Positions 45,800 to 57,771 of a DNA stretch of 64,000 bases are shown one piece after another. Position 1 is the stretch's first letter. The number at the start of each line of letters is the position of its first letter. The stretch lies in the NCBI GenBank assembly GCA_003439945.1, contig QVRM01005394.1, positions 1-64,000 of the forward strand. Reading direction: 5' to 3'. Origin of the DNA: Dermanyssus gallinae. Lineage: Eukaryota > Arthropoda > Arachnida > Mesostigmata > Dermanyssidae. The translations under genes were made by a program, and so were the position numbers. A model generated the notes under the pieces. It saw only the letters and a list, made by a program, of their open reading frames with translations, was not told where the DNA came from and did not search any database.

Positions 45800-46560
45800 C
45801 CCCATGGCTTACAATATATGCCATTTCCCTAGCCTGCGTTTGGTTTCATTTATCTCTTGCCATAATGGTTTATCACCAAAACCTAATGCCTCAGCTAGGG
45901 ACACTGTTCTCATTCCTCCTAGCTCGTCGCACTTCAGCACGATATGTTCGATAGATTCTTCTTCTATATCACACGCTCTACACCGAACGCTCTCAATTTC
46001 CGAGTATCTGGCCGCCAGCAGTCGCGTGTTGAGCATACCGGCCCTACAGTCAGCGAACAGCCCGGACGCTTGCGAGTTCGAATAAATAATATATTTGCGG
46101 CCGTATTTCTTTTTTGTTGTCTGTACAATTGCAAGGATGTCTTTCTTTCCATATCCTCTTTCCATCTTTCTTCGGCTGTATTGTCAATTTTCTTCTTCAC
46201 AATTTTGGTTATCTGTTTAATTGCTATTACTTCGTATTTTTCAAAATCCATCGTAGTGCACTTAAATTTGCGTTCAAGGAACTTTACCCATCTATCCCAT
46301 TTGCTTGTATTTTCTTCGCTCAGTTTTGCTGTTAGCAGTTCGGCCGCCCAGTTTTGTTCTTCCTCACTTGCAGCTATGTTTTTTAGACGGCTTACGTGCG
46401 ATATATTTGCTTGTGCTTCCCTGGCCCCGAGGCAGGGGACTCCGAATTCCCCTTCAATAAATTGTGCTGCACATGTATACCTACATTGCATTGCATGCCG
46501 GCCAACTGCACGTTGTCTTGTGTTCAGTCTGTTTACCATGCTTGCGTCTAAACTCACAAT
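45800..46560 (-). mobile_element. LINE family T, C-terminal fragment
   Basis: Two overlapping frames (46557-45964 and 46165-45809) joined near 46100 read LNTRQRAVGRHAMQCRYTCA, FGVPCLGAREAQANIS, WDRWVKFLERKFK and then RAGMLNTRLLAARYSEIESV with CRACDIEEESIEHIVLKCDE, the cysteine/histidine end seen also near 37820. It is well preserved with one frameshift. Upstream RT is missing, so this is a 5'-truncated insertion. It ends near 45800 with LGKWHIL. Confidence 0.75.
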
Positions 46561-46569
46561 AGCGTTAGC

Positions 46570-47229
46570 GTAATAATAATACGCTATATTTTAATGGAAT
46601 TCGCATAGCTTGGACATATCATTGCATAGTCCAGTTTAGTTTGTGGTACTACAATGTACAATGATTTCGTACATTAAGTGTTGCCTTATCCACCTTGTCT
46701 ACGATATATACGATACTAACCGTGAGAATTTTGTACGCTGTATCACAATATTTTGGATTATTTCGGCTCGGCACCACGGATAATACTCGTCACATTGTTC
46801 ACCCCTCTCCAGAACTAAAAACTTAAGAAGCCTAGGTTGTTTACATAATTTATCGATGTACAGGTTTTTGAGCCCCTTTATCGATTTACTGGCCAGTTGC
46901 CCCGTTTTGTATGCAGATAACTGCTACCCAATGCCTACCTATGTGACGCTGCTACCTACTTCGTGTTGCTTAAGTTGCTTGTCTAGTATGATGTTTTATT
47001 TGGCGTTTTCTCGACGCTAAACTCGGCTTAACTATTGCTGGACTAAGAACATAATATTCCCCTTTATTTAGTACGGTAAGCATTTATGGTTCCTCCAAAT
47101 GTCCACTATGACTTCATCAGCCGCGTGCTGACATATTTTTCACTTTATAACCTAGTGCACGAGTGTATGCTCTACGTACATACTTTTCGTCTGATTGCAA
47201 GGCGTGCGGCTTTCTGAGGCAGTTCAAGT
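46570..47229. repeat. Non-coding duplicate of 48280-48960 and 61235-61700
   Basis: Shares with both, in order, CTATATT...ATGGAAT, GCATAG(C/T)CCAG, CTACGATATA, CCAGAACTAAAA, TTTTGTATGCAGATAA and CTGC-CCCAACGCCT-like blocks. Within unit B it is therefore present twice. No coding capacity; function unknown. Confidence 0.65.
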
Positions 47230-47815
47230 TTGCTCCCGAGAAATTCGACACAAAAAAAATATGCACCTACATTACGTAAAAATGTTTTTTTTTTTTATAA
47301 AACAGTCTATCTGTGCCTGCGTGCAAGAGTGGTTGACCGCACCCATGGTATGAGCCAGAATATCGGCAACCGGCATATCATCGACCCATTTTTCTCAGAT
47401 TTATTCAGATTTTCATCGATTCACCGCAAAACGTGACGGCAAAATGTTATCGGCAGAGGATTTTAGAAGCCATGGTACACACACGAGAGCACAAAACTAC
47501 TTCAAAGAACGAATGCGTTCCAGTAGGACGGGCACCTGCCCATGTGGGCAGTACCGTGCGAGAGTGGTGCAAAGAACACCTGATTTTTGGACAAGTCGGA
47601 GTGGCAGCCGCAGTGCCCGGGCTTCAACCCCATTGATTTTTCTGTGTCTGGGATTTTGAGAGCCGCTCTTAGGATCACTTGAAACTTTCAACGAGCACAA
47701 GCAAGCCCTTTGAGTAGATAGACAAGCTTGACGTTTCCTACATGTAACCAACAGTCGATAGCGTGTTTGCGAGGAAATTCCGGGCCTGTGTAAAGAAAGG
47801 GTGGATTATTTGAGT
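47230..47815 (+). pseudogene. Mariner-like transposase remnant (family M2)
   Basis: Plus frames read MSQNIGNRHIIDPFF, RQRILEAMVHTREHKTTSKN (47445-47505), VGSTVREWCKEHLIFGQVG (about 47540-47600), LQPH-FFCVWDFESRS and, at the end, RKGGLFE (about 47795-47812), the usual mariner C-terminus. The QQDGA block is altered (CVPVGRAPAHVG). It is the longest M2 copy but is broken and lacks the N-terminal DNA-binding part. Confidence 0.7.
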
Positions 47816-48229
47816 AATATATATATATATTTTTTTCTTGTTTTTTCTCAATAACCGAGTCATGTGCCTAATACATAGAACGTTGCTAGGTTATTATCTG
47901 TTGCTGCTGTTTAAAAGTGAGCTCTTATAAATGTTGCCGTAATTATAGCCCACGTTGTATTTGTTGAGCGCCTAGTAGGCTTCTCTAGCCTGGTGTGAGT
48001 CAATGTTTATCGACATAATACACGTTATTTAAAAAAATATGTAATCTGCTTACATCAAGCTTAATAGAAGTGGAAACATCAGGTTCTTCACACATAACGT
48101 TAAAACTGGAGCTGCATATGTAATTATAAGCAGTAAATCATTAGGTACGAATGAGCGGGTAATCAATTTCACCCTTTTTGTCCTTAACACAACGTCTGTT
48201 ACATGTTCTCTGCATGGGTGTATAAACTA

Positions 48230-49060
48230 TTGAAGCTGTTTTCAGGTACGCCAATTTAAGAGGTTTCTCTATTTAGCCGCTGGTTCCTAATATACTATAT
48301 TTGAATGGAATCGCATAGCTATTAAGTTTGGATATACCATTGCATAGTTCAGCCTACTTTGTGTATAACAAGGTCTAATCTCATACATCAAGTATTGCCC
48401 TATCTACCTTGTTTACGATATATCCGATATTAACCGTCAGAATTGTTGTACATTGCATCACAATATTTTTGACTGTTTCCCCCCAGAACTAAAACAAAGA
48501 AGCCAAAGTTTTTTAGTTGATTTATCGACGTATAGAGGCATTTGTGAGCCCTTTGTATCGCTTTTCTGCCCACCAACTCTGATTTGTATGCAGATAATTG
48601 CAACCCAACGCCTGGCTATTTTACACTGCTGCCTACTCCAGGTTGTATAAGTTGCTTGGTTGGTATGACTTTTCTTTGAAGTTTTTTTTGTCGCTAAGCT
48701 TGTCTTGGCTATTGTTAGACTAAGAACATAACTTTTATATTACGCCATATTTACGCCATACTATATTTAGTATTATAAGCATTTATAGTTCCTCCAATTG
48801 TCTATTATGTTTTGGCTATCCGCGTGTTGACATATTGTTCACTTTATAGCCTAGTGCACGAGTGTATGTTCCACCCACAGACTTTTCGTTTCCGTTCCTC
48901 GTTCGATTGCAAGAAGTGCAGCTCTCTGTGGCATTACATCGAAAGATGTTATTATGCGCCGGCAAAGACGCTCAATGCTAGTTTATAACAAGCAGTCTAC
49001 TAGAGGTTTGATCTTGAATGCGGTGCTCAGATTGCGAGGGTTACTTTTGTAACAGGTTTT
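48230..49060. other. Unit B 3' intergenic block
   Basis: Aligns with 61185-61790 in unit C and in part with 46570-47229. The end (48970-49060; CTAGTTTATAACAAGCAGTC, GCGGTGCTCA) also resembles 40800-40880. Non-coding. Confidence 0.6.
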
Positions 49061-49309
49061 TCAACAAACAATAATTAAAAACAATTTGCTTGCCACCAAT
49101 TCAAATATTAGTAATAAATTCTTTTTGACGCCCTGACAACCACAATTTGGACGTTCGTAATGGTCCAAATTGCTTGTGGCACGATGTAGTCTAAATGCAT
49201 CTATCGTCATCGTGTTCTCTGGATTTTATATACTCGTTAGGCTTTCTCCAGCAAAGATATGTAGGTAGCACCAGGACAATGACAACTACGTCCAACAAAT
49301 GCAACCAGC

Positions 49310-49425
49310 TAGGCCGGGGCTCGAACTTGCAATTGTTTTGCTAATCATGGTTGCCATAGCACCGCACCCGTTTCGGAGGGTATGTTAGCCCCCGCCTAAG
49401 CCACCGCCGCTACAAGTCTTCCGAT
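49310..49425 (-). mobile_element. Possible tRNA-headed SINE
   Basis: On the minus strand GGTGCGGTGCTATGGCAACC is followed about 30 bases later by GCAAGTTCGAGCCCCGGCC, a good B-box. Spacing resembles a tRNA-derived SINE head. No target-site duplication was identified and no second copy found, so this is weak. 49060-49310 and 49430-49790 show nothing else. Confidence 0.35.
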
Positions 49426-49797
49426 AACAGTATGTTCACATAATTTGCTAACGTAATCGGCTGTTTGTGTGTTTTATTATATTGTGTGTTGTTAATTGAT
49501 AATAATACGCATCCTAGCAAAGCCATAGATACATTCAAAATGTGGGACTGCGTATTGAACGGAAAGTTAGACCCGGTGATACCATTCTTCATGTTCCACT
49601 TTCCACATTCACCAAGTGGAATACGGACAGGAGGCAAACGCTATTGTGCTTAAACAGTACAAGCGGTGCGCAAAGCCCATCTCGTGGTGCATACATGCAA
49701 AACAATGGTAAGCATACATAGGTAAAGTTCCAAACAAAACTGTATATTTTACTAGCTCCTTCGGCTCCTTATTGACTGGTGTAAACTATAATTATCA

Positions 49798-50100
49798 ATG
49801 TTAGTTATACTTTGGACCTGCTTAGTTTTTTTCTCATTTAGTGTCACTTTGGAAATGAGAATGAAATCAACTAGATTCTACACCGAGGGAGCTGGCCGGA
49901 AATCGCTTTTCAAAATTTGCGGCTGTGAAAAACCGAGTTGCTCGATAGAGATACCGGACATACCGATGTGTTGGAACATGATGGATAGTAAAAGTTATAA
50001 TTCACCACAATTGCACAATTTATCTGTAACTGCTTTTGAAATACGTAGTGACCAATTCCGTACAATACAGCATGTGATATTTGTTGTTGTTTTCCCTTAA
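49798..50100 (+). CDS. Hypothetical small protein with signal-peptide-like start
   Basis: Open frame of 100 residues. The start MLVILWTCLVFFSFSVTLEM looks like a signal peptide or membrane anchor; the following part has a Cys cluster (CGCEKPSC, then MCW). No family recognised. The corresponding stretch in unit C (62098-62390) keeps nearly all the sequence but has several stops (for example at FKMC-stop and MC-stop) and two compensating one-base indels. Either this copy is the functional one, or the frame is open by chance in non-coding DNA; the second is at least as likely. The tail runs to 10 bases before the region interrupted by a SINE. Confidence 0.25.
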   Translation: MLVILWTCLVFFSFSVTLEMRMKSTRFYTEGAGRKSLFKICGCEKPSCSIEIPDIPMCWNMMDSKSYNSPQLHNLSVTAFEIRSDQFRTIQHVIFVVVFP

Positions 50101-50140
50101 TTTCTAATATATAGTCGTCTATGTTCAGGCAAGCATCTCT

Positions 50141-50295
50141 CCCTGCGCCTCGCGGCCGGAGAAGACTCATAGGTGCGCGGGTTCGAGCTCCACCGTTGCA
50201 CATTTGTATTAATAGGGGCCCGTCTGTGAAGCATTGCGAAAAGCAGTCTCGTGGACGTTAAATCTTGGCTGAGGTTCATCCCGAAAAGTAGTAGA
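50141..50295 (+). mobile_element. tRNA-derived SINE, copy 1
   Basis: Contains GCGCGGGTTCGAGCTCCACC, a tRNA B-box, followed by a body GAAGCATTGCGAAAAGCAGTC and ACGTTAAATCTTGGCTGAGG shared with copy 2 at 60970-61164. Flanked by CAAGCATCTCT (50130-50140) and CAAACATCTCT (50296-50306), an 11-base target-site duplication with one change. The empty site is seen in unit C near 62425 (GCAATATCTCTTCAAGCATA). The A-box part is truncated. Confidence 0.85.
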
Positions 50296-50299
50296 CAAA

Positions 50300-52300
50300 C
50301 ATCTCTTCAAGCATATGTTCTGGTGATACCATGTAGTTCTGCATAATAGTGCTCGTTTTTAGACGACCTTTTCATCGGTCTGTTCTAAATGCCAGCCCAT
50401 CAGTAAACGCTTTAGAAAGCTCATATTGCTAAAGTTCTTCTCGATAGCTGTGGTACTGTTCTACCTCAGCGTCGGCCTGAAGTCGGTATTTATCAATCAG
50501 GTAAGGTGTTCGGTAAAAGTATCTTCATCGTTGAAGTGCTAGCGTTGCTGGGGTAATCCGGTGACCTGTTTGACGAAAAAGCCTTTAATCTTATCAATAT
50601 ATTTATGATGCGTGAAGTAAGGTGATGTGCGAGCGTTAGTGCGAAGGCAGCAAGTGGCACCGCACTTTAGGCCTCATTTTGATTCTAAAAAGTCTCCTAG
50701 CGACCTCAATTTCTGCTTCCCAAATTAACACGAAACATAATTGCTGCCGCGCTTTAGTTTTCTGTTTTTCTAAGTGTCTCGTTAAATGCCAATCGTGGTT
50801 AAAGTTTCTCCCAAGTAATTAAAATGATTAATAAGTTGCAGGTTTTGTTGTCAATTCGAATGTGCTCATCGTTAGCCAACGCAATTGTTATCCCTCCCAA
50901 CTAACTCGTTGAACTGTTGTCTTTGTCGCGTTTAGAGTAAGCCTGTTTGCCTTCAACCAGTCGGAAAATTATTATAGATAATTTCAGGTGCGTGTCTGAC
51001 CGTTCCAGCAGGAACAACTTTTTTCGGTGTACTTGTGCTAACAAGCTAACTTGCGTGCGTCTTCGGGCAACAGTGTGATTTATTAGATTAACATAAAGTA
51101 TGAAGATAAATTGGCTAGCTGTGTCTTCTTAAGCTGCACCCACCGACAGCTGGATCCTGTTGTTCATGAGGTACCCTCCATTCTTGATGATGTTGTAGAA
51201 CGCTTGTGTAATAGACGCTTCGCAGAGGATTAAATATGGTAATACTTATAATTCGTATTATAATATCATAATATTCAAATCGCCTCAAACGATTGTTAAA
51301 AGGCAATCACGAGAGACCCAACCAAAAGCAGTCTTAATTTAGTCATGTTATTTAGTTGTTCTTAAAACCTTTTTATACGTAGCGTAAAATTTATTTTAAA
51401 ACTGTTCCTGTCAGTCCTCCTGGTAGAGCCCCATTCATACTGCTGTTATACGATTTCTGCATCAGTCATATATCTGAGTGACAAATAGTGAGATCAGCAT
51501 CTTATAGATGACACTACCTAGGGCGATACCTCCGCAATTCTGTGGGTCAATAGGGTCCTTACGCCTACACGTCCGTAGGCCCTGACGTAAATTTTCACGG
51601 ACCCTTCCTTTGTTTATGCAGTCACTAAACATATTCGTGAGCACTGGTCCTATGTGTGGTATTGCCGCTCTCCGAATCATAGACGCCTGCCTCGGGGCAT
51701 GGAACTTTATTATTCGTTTTGCTTTCGACGGCCGCGCGTACTTCCTCTGCTGTGGAACGTCTCGTGCGTGTCGGCCTTCGGTAAACTGATCAGCAGATTT
51801 CAATAATCAGTTTAACGATCTTCTGTTAAAAGTAAAACAAGTTATAAGTTTGAGAAAGCCAAACAACATTTGAGCAGTATCCAAGTATTCCCGATGAACA
51901 GTTTTGGGTCGCTCGCCGAAAGCCTACTAGAAAGTTATTACCATCCATAAACATTAACCCGATGTTTGCCCATTTAAAGTAATTTTTTCGCTTACATTGT
52001 ATTAAATAAACATCATCAGTTGGTAAACGAGAGAGCTTAAGGACGTATTTATCTGTACTGTAATACAGGCTCAAGAGACATCGCAGGATCTCTATTTTTG
52101 AAAGCCTATCTGGAGACAACTGTTTCCCTTAAGCTATTCATTGAAAATGTTCGATGGCTTTTAGCGATTCTTCCCATTATGCCGGTATACTCGCGTTTTG
52201 CATCGAACAAACAATTGTCTCAAAATTCTACATTTTGAAAAAAATATGTTTGGAGAGCTCTATTAGTTGAACACCTCTTCGTGCTTCACGCCACTTCTAA
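50300..52300 (-). mobile_element. LINE family X copy in array unit B
   Basis: Minus-strand order: HAPRQASMIRRAAIPHIGPV and NCGGIALGSVIYKML (frame 51803-51462; the latter is the fingers block usually YRGIALGS-YK), then, broken, the motif A and B region (51350-51150), a putative active-site stretch (about 51030) and LTLNATKT-like text near 50940. Colinear with 23370-26100, 33230-34900 and 62540-64000. Degenerate throughout. Confidence 0.7.
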
Positions 52301-52980
52301 GCAAAGTAACTAGCCTCCCTCTATTCGACTAGAAGGATGCGTTGCTTTAACTGTGCACCTACAATCTGTTTACCGAATTTCTACATATATGTATATATAC
52401 AAGTTGCTATACATAAACTTCGGCCAAATCCACACTACCACAAACGCGCATATCTAACCATGCCATCAAGAAATCTATGCATAGGGTCAGCATCTGGTAA
52501 CAGGATAACTAGTTAATTCATATGAATTTAGTAGGTGCGTATTTTGAGTCCTCAGGCGCACCATCTAAGCGTCATTCTTATTCGTACCTCAGAAACAAAA
52601 AACTCTAAAACTATACCTTAATCTAATATGGAAGTATGAATTTTAATTTTATTTGAACTAACCACCGACATTATTCATATTACGTGCAAAAGCTGGAATA
52701 GGGGCACCCATGGCTGAAAAATGCTTGATTAGGCCATTTACCGGAGCAGCAATTAGGTAAATCAAACGTAAAATATGCCTCACATACCTTCGTAGCATCC
52801 TGCATCTTGAGAAATTGTGTGAAATCAGAGGCTATGTGAAATCAAAAGGGATTTTTTCGCCAATGTACTCGTATGCTGTGTGTTGTTATATGTGTAGTTA
52901 AAGTGTCTGACCACAACGTCGTAGCCGGGACGTCGTAGAGGTATAGTGCCTTCACAACAAAATTCTTCACAATTAACGAC
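52301..52980. other. Unit B tail
   Basis: A short (TA)-rich stretch (about 52385-52400, where other units hold the Tc1 and TA tracts), then sequence shared with 26390-26449 + 31282-31720 and 36740-37180. No gene seen. Confidence 0.6.
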
Positions 52981-52984
52981 AATT

Positions 52985-53183
52985 AACTAGCTTGCGTAGC
53001 GAAAAGCGAATAACCAGATTAAGGAAAGTCATAAAAAGTCGATATGTTACGTTAAAGCGTTTTCATGAAAAATCGTTACATTTTTCCATTACGGCCAAAA
53101 ATGTATGCCCAAAAGACCACTCTCACGCCATAGTAAATTTAATGCCCACCATGTTTGTACCAAAGTGATTGTGCTGCGTTACG
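52985..53183 (+). repeat. Inverted repeat, left arm (about 200 bases)
   Basis: Reverse-complementary to 54153-54350 along its length; identical blocks include AAGCGAATAACCAG, AGGAAAGTCATAAAAAGTCG (with ATATGTTAC following) and CCAAAAGACCACTC. A further inverted match pairs 53281-53345 with about 54490-54560 (GTAGAACTCGGCAAGA). The arms enclose a LINE fragment. No transposase seen. Confidence 0.9.
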
Positions 53184-53419
53184 AAATTGTAAAGTCACTA
53201 AGCTTTTTCGATAGCCATATCGAAAGCGAAGGCATGCATACTTGCATAGGGTGTATGAGAACGTTAGGTACATATTTTAAGGTTTGGTAGAACTCGGCAA
53301 GAGAATTATCTTTCCTAGTGGAAGGAGGGGGCGGAAACGTCTTGGCAAAATTTTAGGGTTCTGAACGTGAAAAGTTGCACGCAAAACATAACAACTATGA
53401 CTGTCGAAAAAGCTTTGTT

Positions 53420-54010
53420 ACTTGACAACTACGTCAACGACCCTTGGGTATGTGAATAGCTTCAAGTACTTGGGGGTGATACTACCTACCAACGGCCGAT
53501 GCTTCAAAGAGCACCTTAAGGACAGGGTCACTGCATACGGAATTCAAGTGATTTTTTGGAGTATCTGGGAGTAACTTTCGGCGTTGCAGCTTGAGGTGCT
53601 GGATCGTATAAAGCCAGTATTTCTCAAACGTGTCATGGGGCTGCACCGCTCAACAGAAAACAGATTAGTTTACCTTTTGGGTCACACGCCGCTTTTTATA
53701 GAAGATCTTAAACGACGTTTCGACCTTCCGACTACTTCAGCTTACTTAGAGTTCGTTAGCTTATGGGAGCGGAATATGGCAGAAATCGACCCTGAATTCT
53801 ATGATACAAGTGCAATGACCAACGTTTAACCAAGTAACACGTTTTGCGGTTCATGGGTATCACCACATTCTCTGCGGAACATTAGGCTTTCATGTCCCGT
53901 GTGATACCTGTATTTGCAGTAGGTGCGGGAACTTTTGCGCCAGGTACCACGCAGCGTCATGCCCAGAAGTGACTTCGCTAGGGAGTCTCGCTCTAATGGA
54001 GGGGTCCCAA
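53420..54010 (+). mobile_element. LINE C-terminal fragment inside the inverted repeat
   Basis: Plus frames read FKYLGVILPTNGRCFKEHLK (about 53460-53520), then the frame 53584-53829 with LQLEVLDRIKPVFLKRVMGL, RLVYLLGHTPLFIEDLKRRF and, in another frame, a finger-rich end: HHILCGTLGFHVPCDTCICS and CGNFCARYHAASC (about 53855-53965). This is the post-RT region plus the Cys/His tail of an arthropod-type LINE. The RT is absent. 54010-54152 has nothing recognisable. Confidence 0.75.
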
Positions 54011-54152
54011 TAGCGTATTATTTTATCATGAGTACATCGGAAAGGAGATTGTCCTCGATGTATATTTTAATACGGAACATTCATGTGTATACTAACACAA
54101 GTTTTACAATGTACTTAACAAAGGTGATAATAAACGTCATAATTAATTAACT

Positions 54153-54350
54153 ACGTAACGCAGCACCATCACTTTGGTACGAAATTAGTGGGCATTCAAT
54201 TTTCTATTGCGTGCGAGTGGTCTTTTGGACGTACATTTTTCGACGTAATGAAAAAAAATACGTTTTTCACGAAAATGCGTTAATGTAACATATCGACTTT
54301 TTATGACTTTCCTTAAGCTGGTTATTCGCTTTTCACTATACAAGCTAGTG
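54153..54350 (-). repeat. Inverted repeat, right arm
   Basis: Partner of 52985-53183. 54351-54609 continues with a stretch that pairs in inverted orientation with 53281-53345, so the order of the two matched segments is not mirror-symmetric and a simple foldback does not explain it. Confidence 0.9.
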
Positions 54351-56566
54351 AAGTGTCTTCTCCGAACACGCCGGTATAATCGGTTCCTTCGTGCGTTCAC
54401 TGGTTCTCTTGCAAACGTAGATTTTGCACAACTATGTAGGAGAAAAAAGGCAGAATAACTACATTTATAAATTTCACTCTCTCTCCTAAATAAGACGTTT
54501 CCGTGTCCTCCTTCCATTAGAAAAAAATATTATCTTGCCGAGTTCTACGAAACCTCGCAATAAGAACACAACAATATGAATGACCCTGTATATATATTTC
54601 TCTATTGTATGAATAATATGTGTTTGCTTGATCATCTGCGTGTTCTAGTGCTATAAATATATTGCTCTGGAGATACTGGATACATACCGTGGCTATTGTA
54701 TCTTTCTACCCAAACGTTTTCTTTTATTGACGCAACTCGCACGTTATCATTGCATACGATTCCTATGCTTTTCTAAACGAGTTCTCACCATTTCGTTCAG
54801 AACAGAAGACACAGCCACGATCATAAAAATATTGACAGTACGGTACTATGGATATCTGGAACTTTGATTTTAGCCCTTCACGGCTAATATAAAAACAGTT
54901 GCATCAATTCCTTTATTTTGTGAATACATGATTCTCACAACGTGCTAGATATTATCATTGTCATATTAGTAACAGTAGTACATAATCTATGTCTGTGTTG
55001 ATTGAAATGAAACGTGTTTATCGAAGCAAAACGATAGCAACAGAAACGACAAATCGGACCAGGATAACGACGGAACCCACGTTAGGAAGAACATTAACCA
55101 GATTTTAACAGAGGAAAAATCTCTAACAAGAATAGTAATAACAACAGGAATAGCCATCGCTGCAACGTCAAGAACGGCATCTGCAATCAGGAACGGCATC
55201 AAATTTACAAAGCAGCTCTTCGGAACAATTGAATCGAGTAGTGCTTGTGGCTACGCACAACAGATAAATACGCCAATTTTCAACCAAGCACGGTCGGACT
55301 TTCCCCGGTGTGTGTGTGGTGACTCTCGGGATTACACTTTAGGTAATTACTTTAGGGGACGAGAGAACAAATTTTCCAGATTTTGCGTACGTACGATTTT
55401 TGCAGACTATCAATTCCGCTCCTAGTTCCAAGTAGAACTTTTTCGGGTATGTTTGGAAATACACAGTACACGCAAATATTTAATTTGCGCGTCTTCGACG
55501 GGACTCGATGCAGCGCGCTTTTGTCGACTTTTAACAATGCAAGTTGCGGAACCGTCCGTCTTCATGACTTCATCAATGCGTTCACGTGTCCGGCGATTGG
55601 CTGACACTGATGCCGGCAAAACCTGCGCTTCACTCTCATTGAGTTTAGGCAGGTGAAGTGCGTTTTACCGGCATTTTGTAAACGTTTTTTAAAACATTAT
55701 TATTTAATTAATTTAAAAATAATACGTGTGGTATTAGTTCGTAGAAATGTCGTTTCCGCCCTACCCTCTGCAAATAGAGATTTTTTTGGTTACTAGGATC
55801 AAACAAATCTTAATGGAAATATATTCCAATCTGCTTGAACAAAAACACGAAAAAACGTGAACTGGGCATCAACCATGAACATCTGTAAATCACACATACA
55901 CACAGTCTCATCTTGTCTGCAGCTTCATATAACCAATCTCGTTTATCAATATCAAACCTCAGTTACACATATTAGAACACGATCCCAGATATGCGCACAT
56001 GTCTGATATTGTCTATTGACAATATTCAAACAAAATGTCAAGCAATACTATTTAGGTGTCTTACTGCAATCATTCGAATACGATTATAATCGTAATGACA
56101 ATATACAAAATAATGAGAAGACATGTATTATAGACACTCTAAACCAGCCTTTAATGGCTTTTGGGAGCCGTGAGCCGTGATTCTCTACAAATGTACACCA
56201 TTTGAGAAAATTATAAAATGTACACGTTTATCTATCTATAGTTCCATTGCAAGAGGTGCTTTACAGGTATTACAGGTTTTCTCACGGGGAATTTAAAGCA
56301 TGTTGCCTTGCACCTGCAAGGGCTATGAGCAAGTTTATAACTAGCAGTCCACCAGATGTCTTTTCTTACATGTGGTGTTCATGCTTCAAAACTTCATTTT
56401 TAACCAAGCTTTCCAACTTAAGATAAATATGGAGCGCTGGTCGCAAGTATGCCGTATAAGTGCAAATGTCGCCAGCTTTCTTGCCGTAACAAATCGAGCA
56501 ATCGAATCTACTTGCAGTAGGTAGACCGCATACGTCAGAGATATATTAAAATATTGTACTTCATAT

Positions 56567-57454
56567 TGTGACGAAGCTAGGCACAACGTAGCAACACAAC
56601 ATCAGCTCCGTCATCAACAATTCTGTAAGACGACAACAACGCGCCACAGCCATGACATCGACAGCATCATCATCATCAGACCTACATACCTGACCTATAG
56701 CGGCGTCACCGCCAAAGACATTGCACGCTATTATAGTGCGCATTTGGAAACGACGAATCAGCAAAGCGAACAGGTGGGACAATCAAGATGTGGATGAATA
56801 CGAACGCTACGCAACCCCTTGAATGAATAAATAGGCCGAGGAAGCATGGCCTAACATTCATCCTCTGTTCGGCTGCGCTACGCGTTAGACGTACGTCGTG
56901 AGTTGTCGTTCATCGCTCTTAAGTTCCTCGTGTTGCCTCGTGAGTACCCGTCATGCTGAGTCTACATTCGTCAGTTCACTTAGCGTAACTAGCAACGTTA
57001 CGATACTGAACAGAAGGTCAGACACGGTTGTATATTCCATCGTGTTCGAATTTTCACACACCTACAAAGTGGAAAACAAAAAGAATGCGAAAAGCAATGT
57101 GCTTAAACAGCACAGGCTCTCCTTCCTCGTGGTACATACATGCAGAACAACGATAAGTATAGGTTTGCCACATGTTGTGGTTATGGCGCATTAACATGGA
57201 GGCGGCATTGGTGCTTCGACGTGCTGTGACGTAGCTGTCAGGTTGCTGCGTCTTCTAAATATGGGGTCTATGTTGTTGTCGTTGTCATTGTTGTTGTTGT
57301 CATTGTTGTTGTTGTTGTTGTTGTCGTTGTCGTTGCTGTTGTCGTTGTCGTTGCCGTCTGTTGTCGCATTGCCAATCGTCTTACTGGCGCCGTATTGTGC
57401 AGACGACGTAGTGCACAGGTGCACTGTTGCGGTACTGTAAAGGGCTTCGTCACA
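56567..57454. mobile_element. Solo LTR upstream of gene copy C
   Basis: TGTGACGAAG at the start, CTTCGTCACA at the end, ATAT on both sides (56563-56566 and 57455-57458), as for the copy before gene B. Shared internal landmarks are AATAAATAG-CCGAGGAAGC near 56825 and a TTG/TCG-rich repeat (57268-57352), which is much expanded here. Length differs (888 against 803) because of internal indels. It ends about 110 bases before the putative 5' exon. Confidence 0.75.
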
Positions 57455-57565
57455 ATATGTTTGTTGACCATGAACTTATTAAGCATTTTGATCATTCGTC
57501 GAACGAGTAATGAGTGCAGCAAGTAAATACGTCGTACGTGTTTGAATACATGTTTTTTGTAACAG

Positions 57566-57771
57566 GTACCAGGCGTTCATTGCACGTAGAGCTGCCTCAG
57601 CCTGGACGGGTCGCTTTCTGCACGGCAATTATACTAGTCGGGATACGCCATAGCTTGGTTAGCGATCGAACCAAAGGAATACGAACAAACAAAACAGAAG
57701 CAGACAAGGTCACCGATAGATCGCCAGAGGCGCCTCACCTGTGAAACACTGCAACAACCTCCTATGTCCAG
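57566..57771 (+). other. Putative non-coding 5' exon of gene copy C
   Basis: Bounded by TTTTTTGTAACAG (ending 57565) and GTCCAG/GTAAGT (57771/57772), 206 bases as in unit B. The acceptor for the coding exon is TTTTTGCAG at 58512, so the intron is 741 bases and the leader before the ATG 87 bases. Inference from sequence and from conservation of both borders. Confidence 0.6.

Larger units (their letters stand above)
39390..52980 (+). other. Array unit B (segmental duplication of unit C)
   Basis: Colinear with 54610-64000. Matching landmarks in order: 39470-39590 with 54620-54720; 40030-40130 with 55200-55290; 40300-40450 with 55540-55680; solo LTR 41044-41846 with 56567-57454; exon 41972-42177 with 57566-57771; gene 42976-44271 with 58600-59976; 48230-49060 with 61185-61790; 49790-50110 with 62090-62390; LINE X 50300-52200 with 62420-64000. 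Private insertions in B are the LINE pieces at 44.8-46.6 kb and the mariner at 47.2-47.8 kb. 39390-41039 and 47830-48230 are non-coding as far as I can see. Confidence 0.8.

Noticed and set aside
57243..57522. Leu-rich and Asn/Thr-rich frames on both strands
   Set aside because: They translate a TTG/TCG microsatellite inside the solo LTR.
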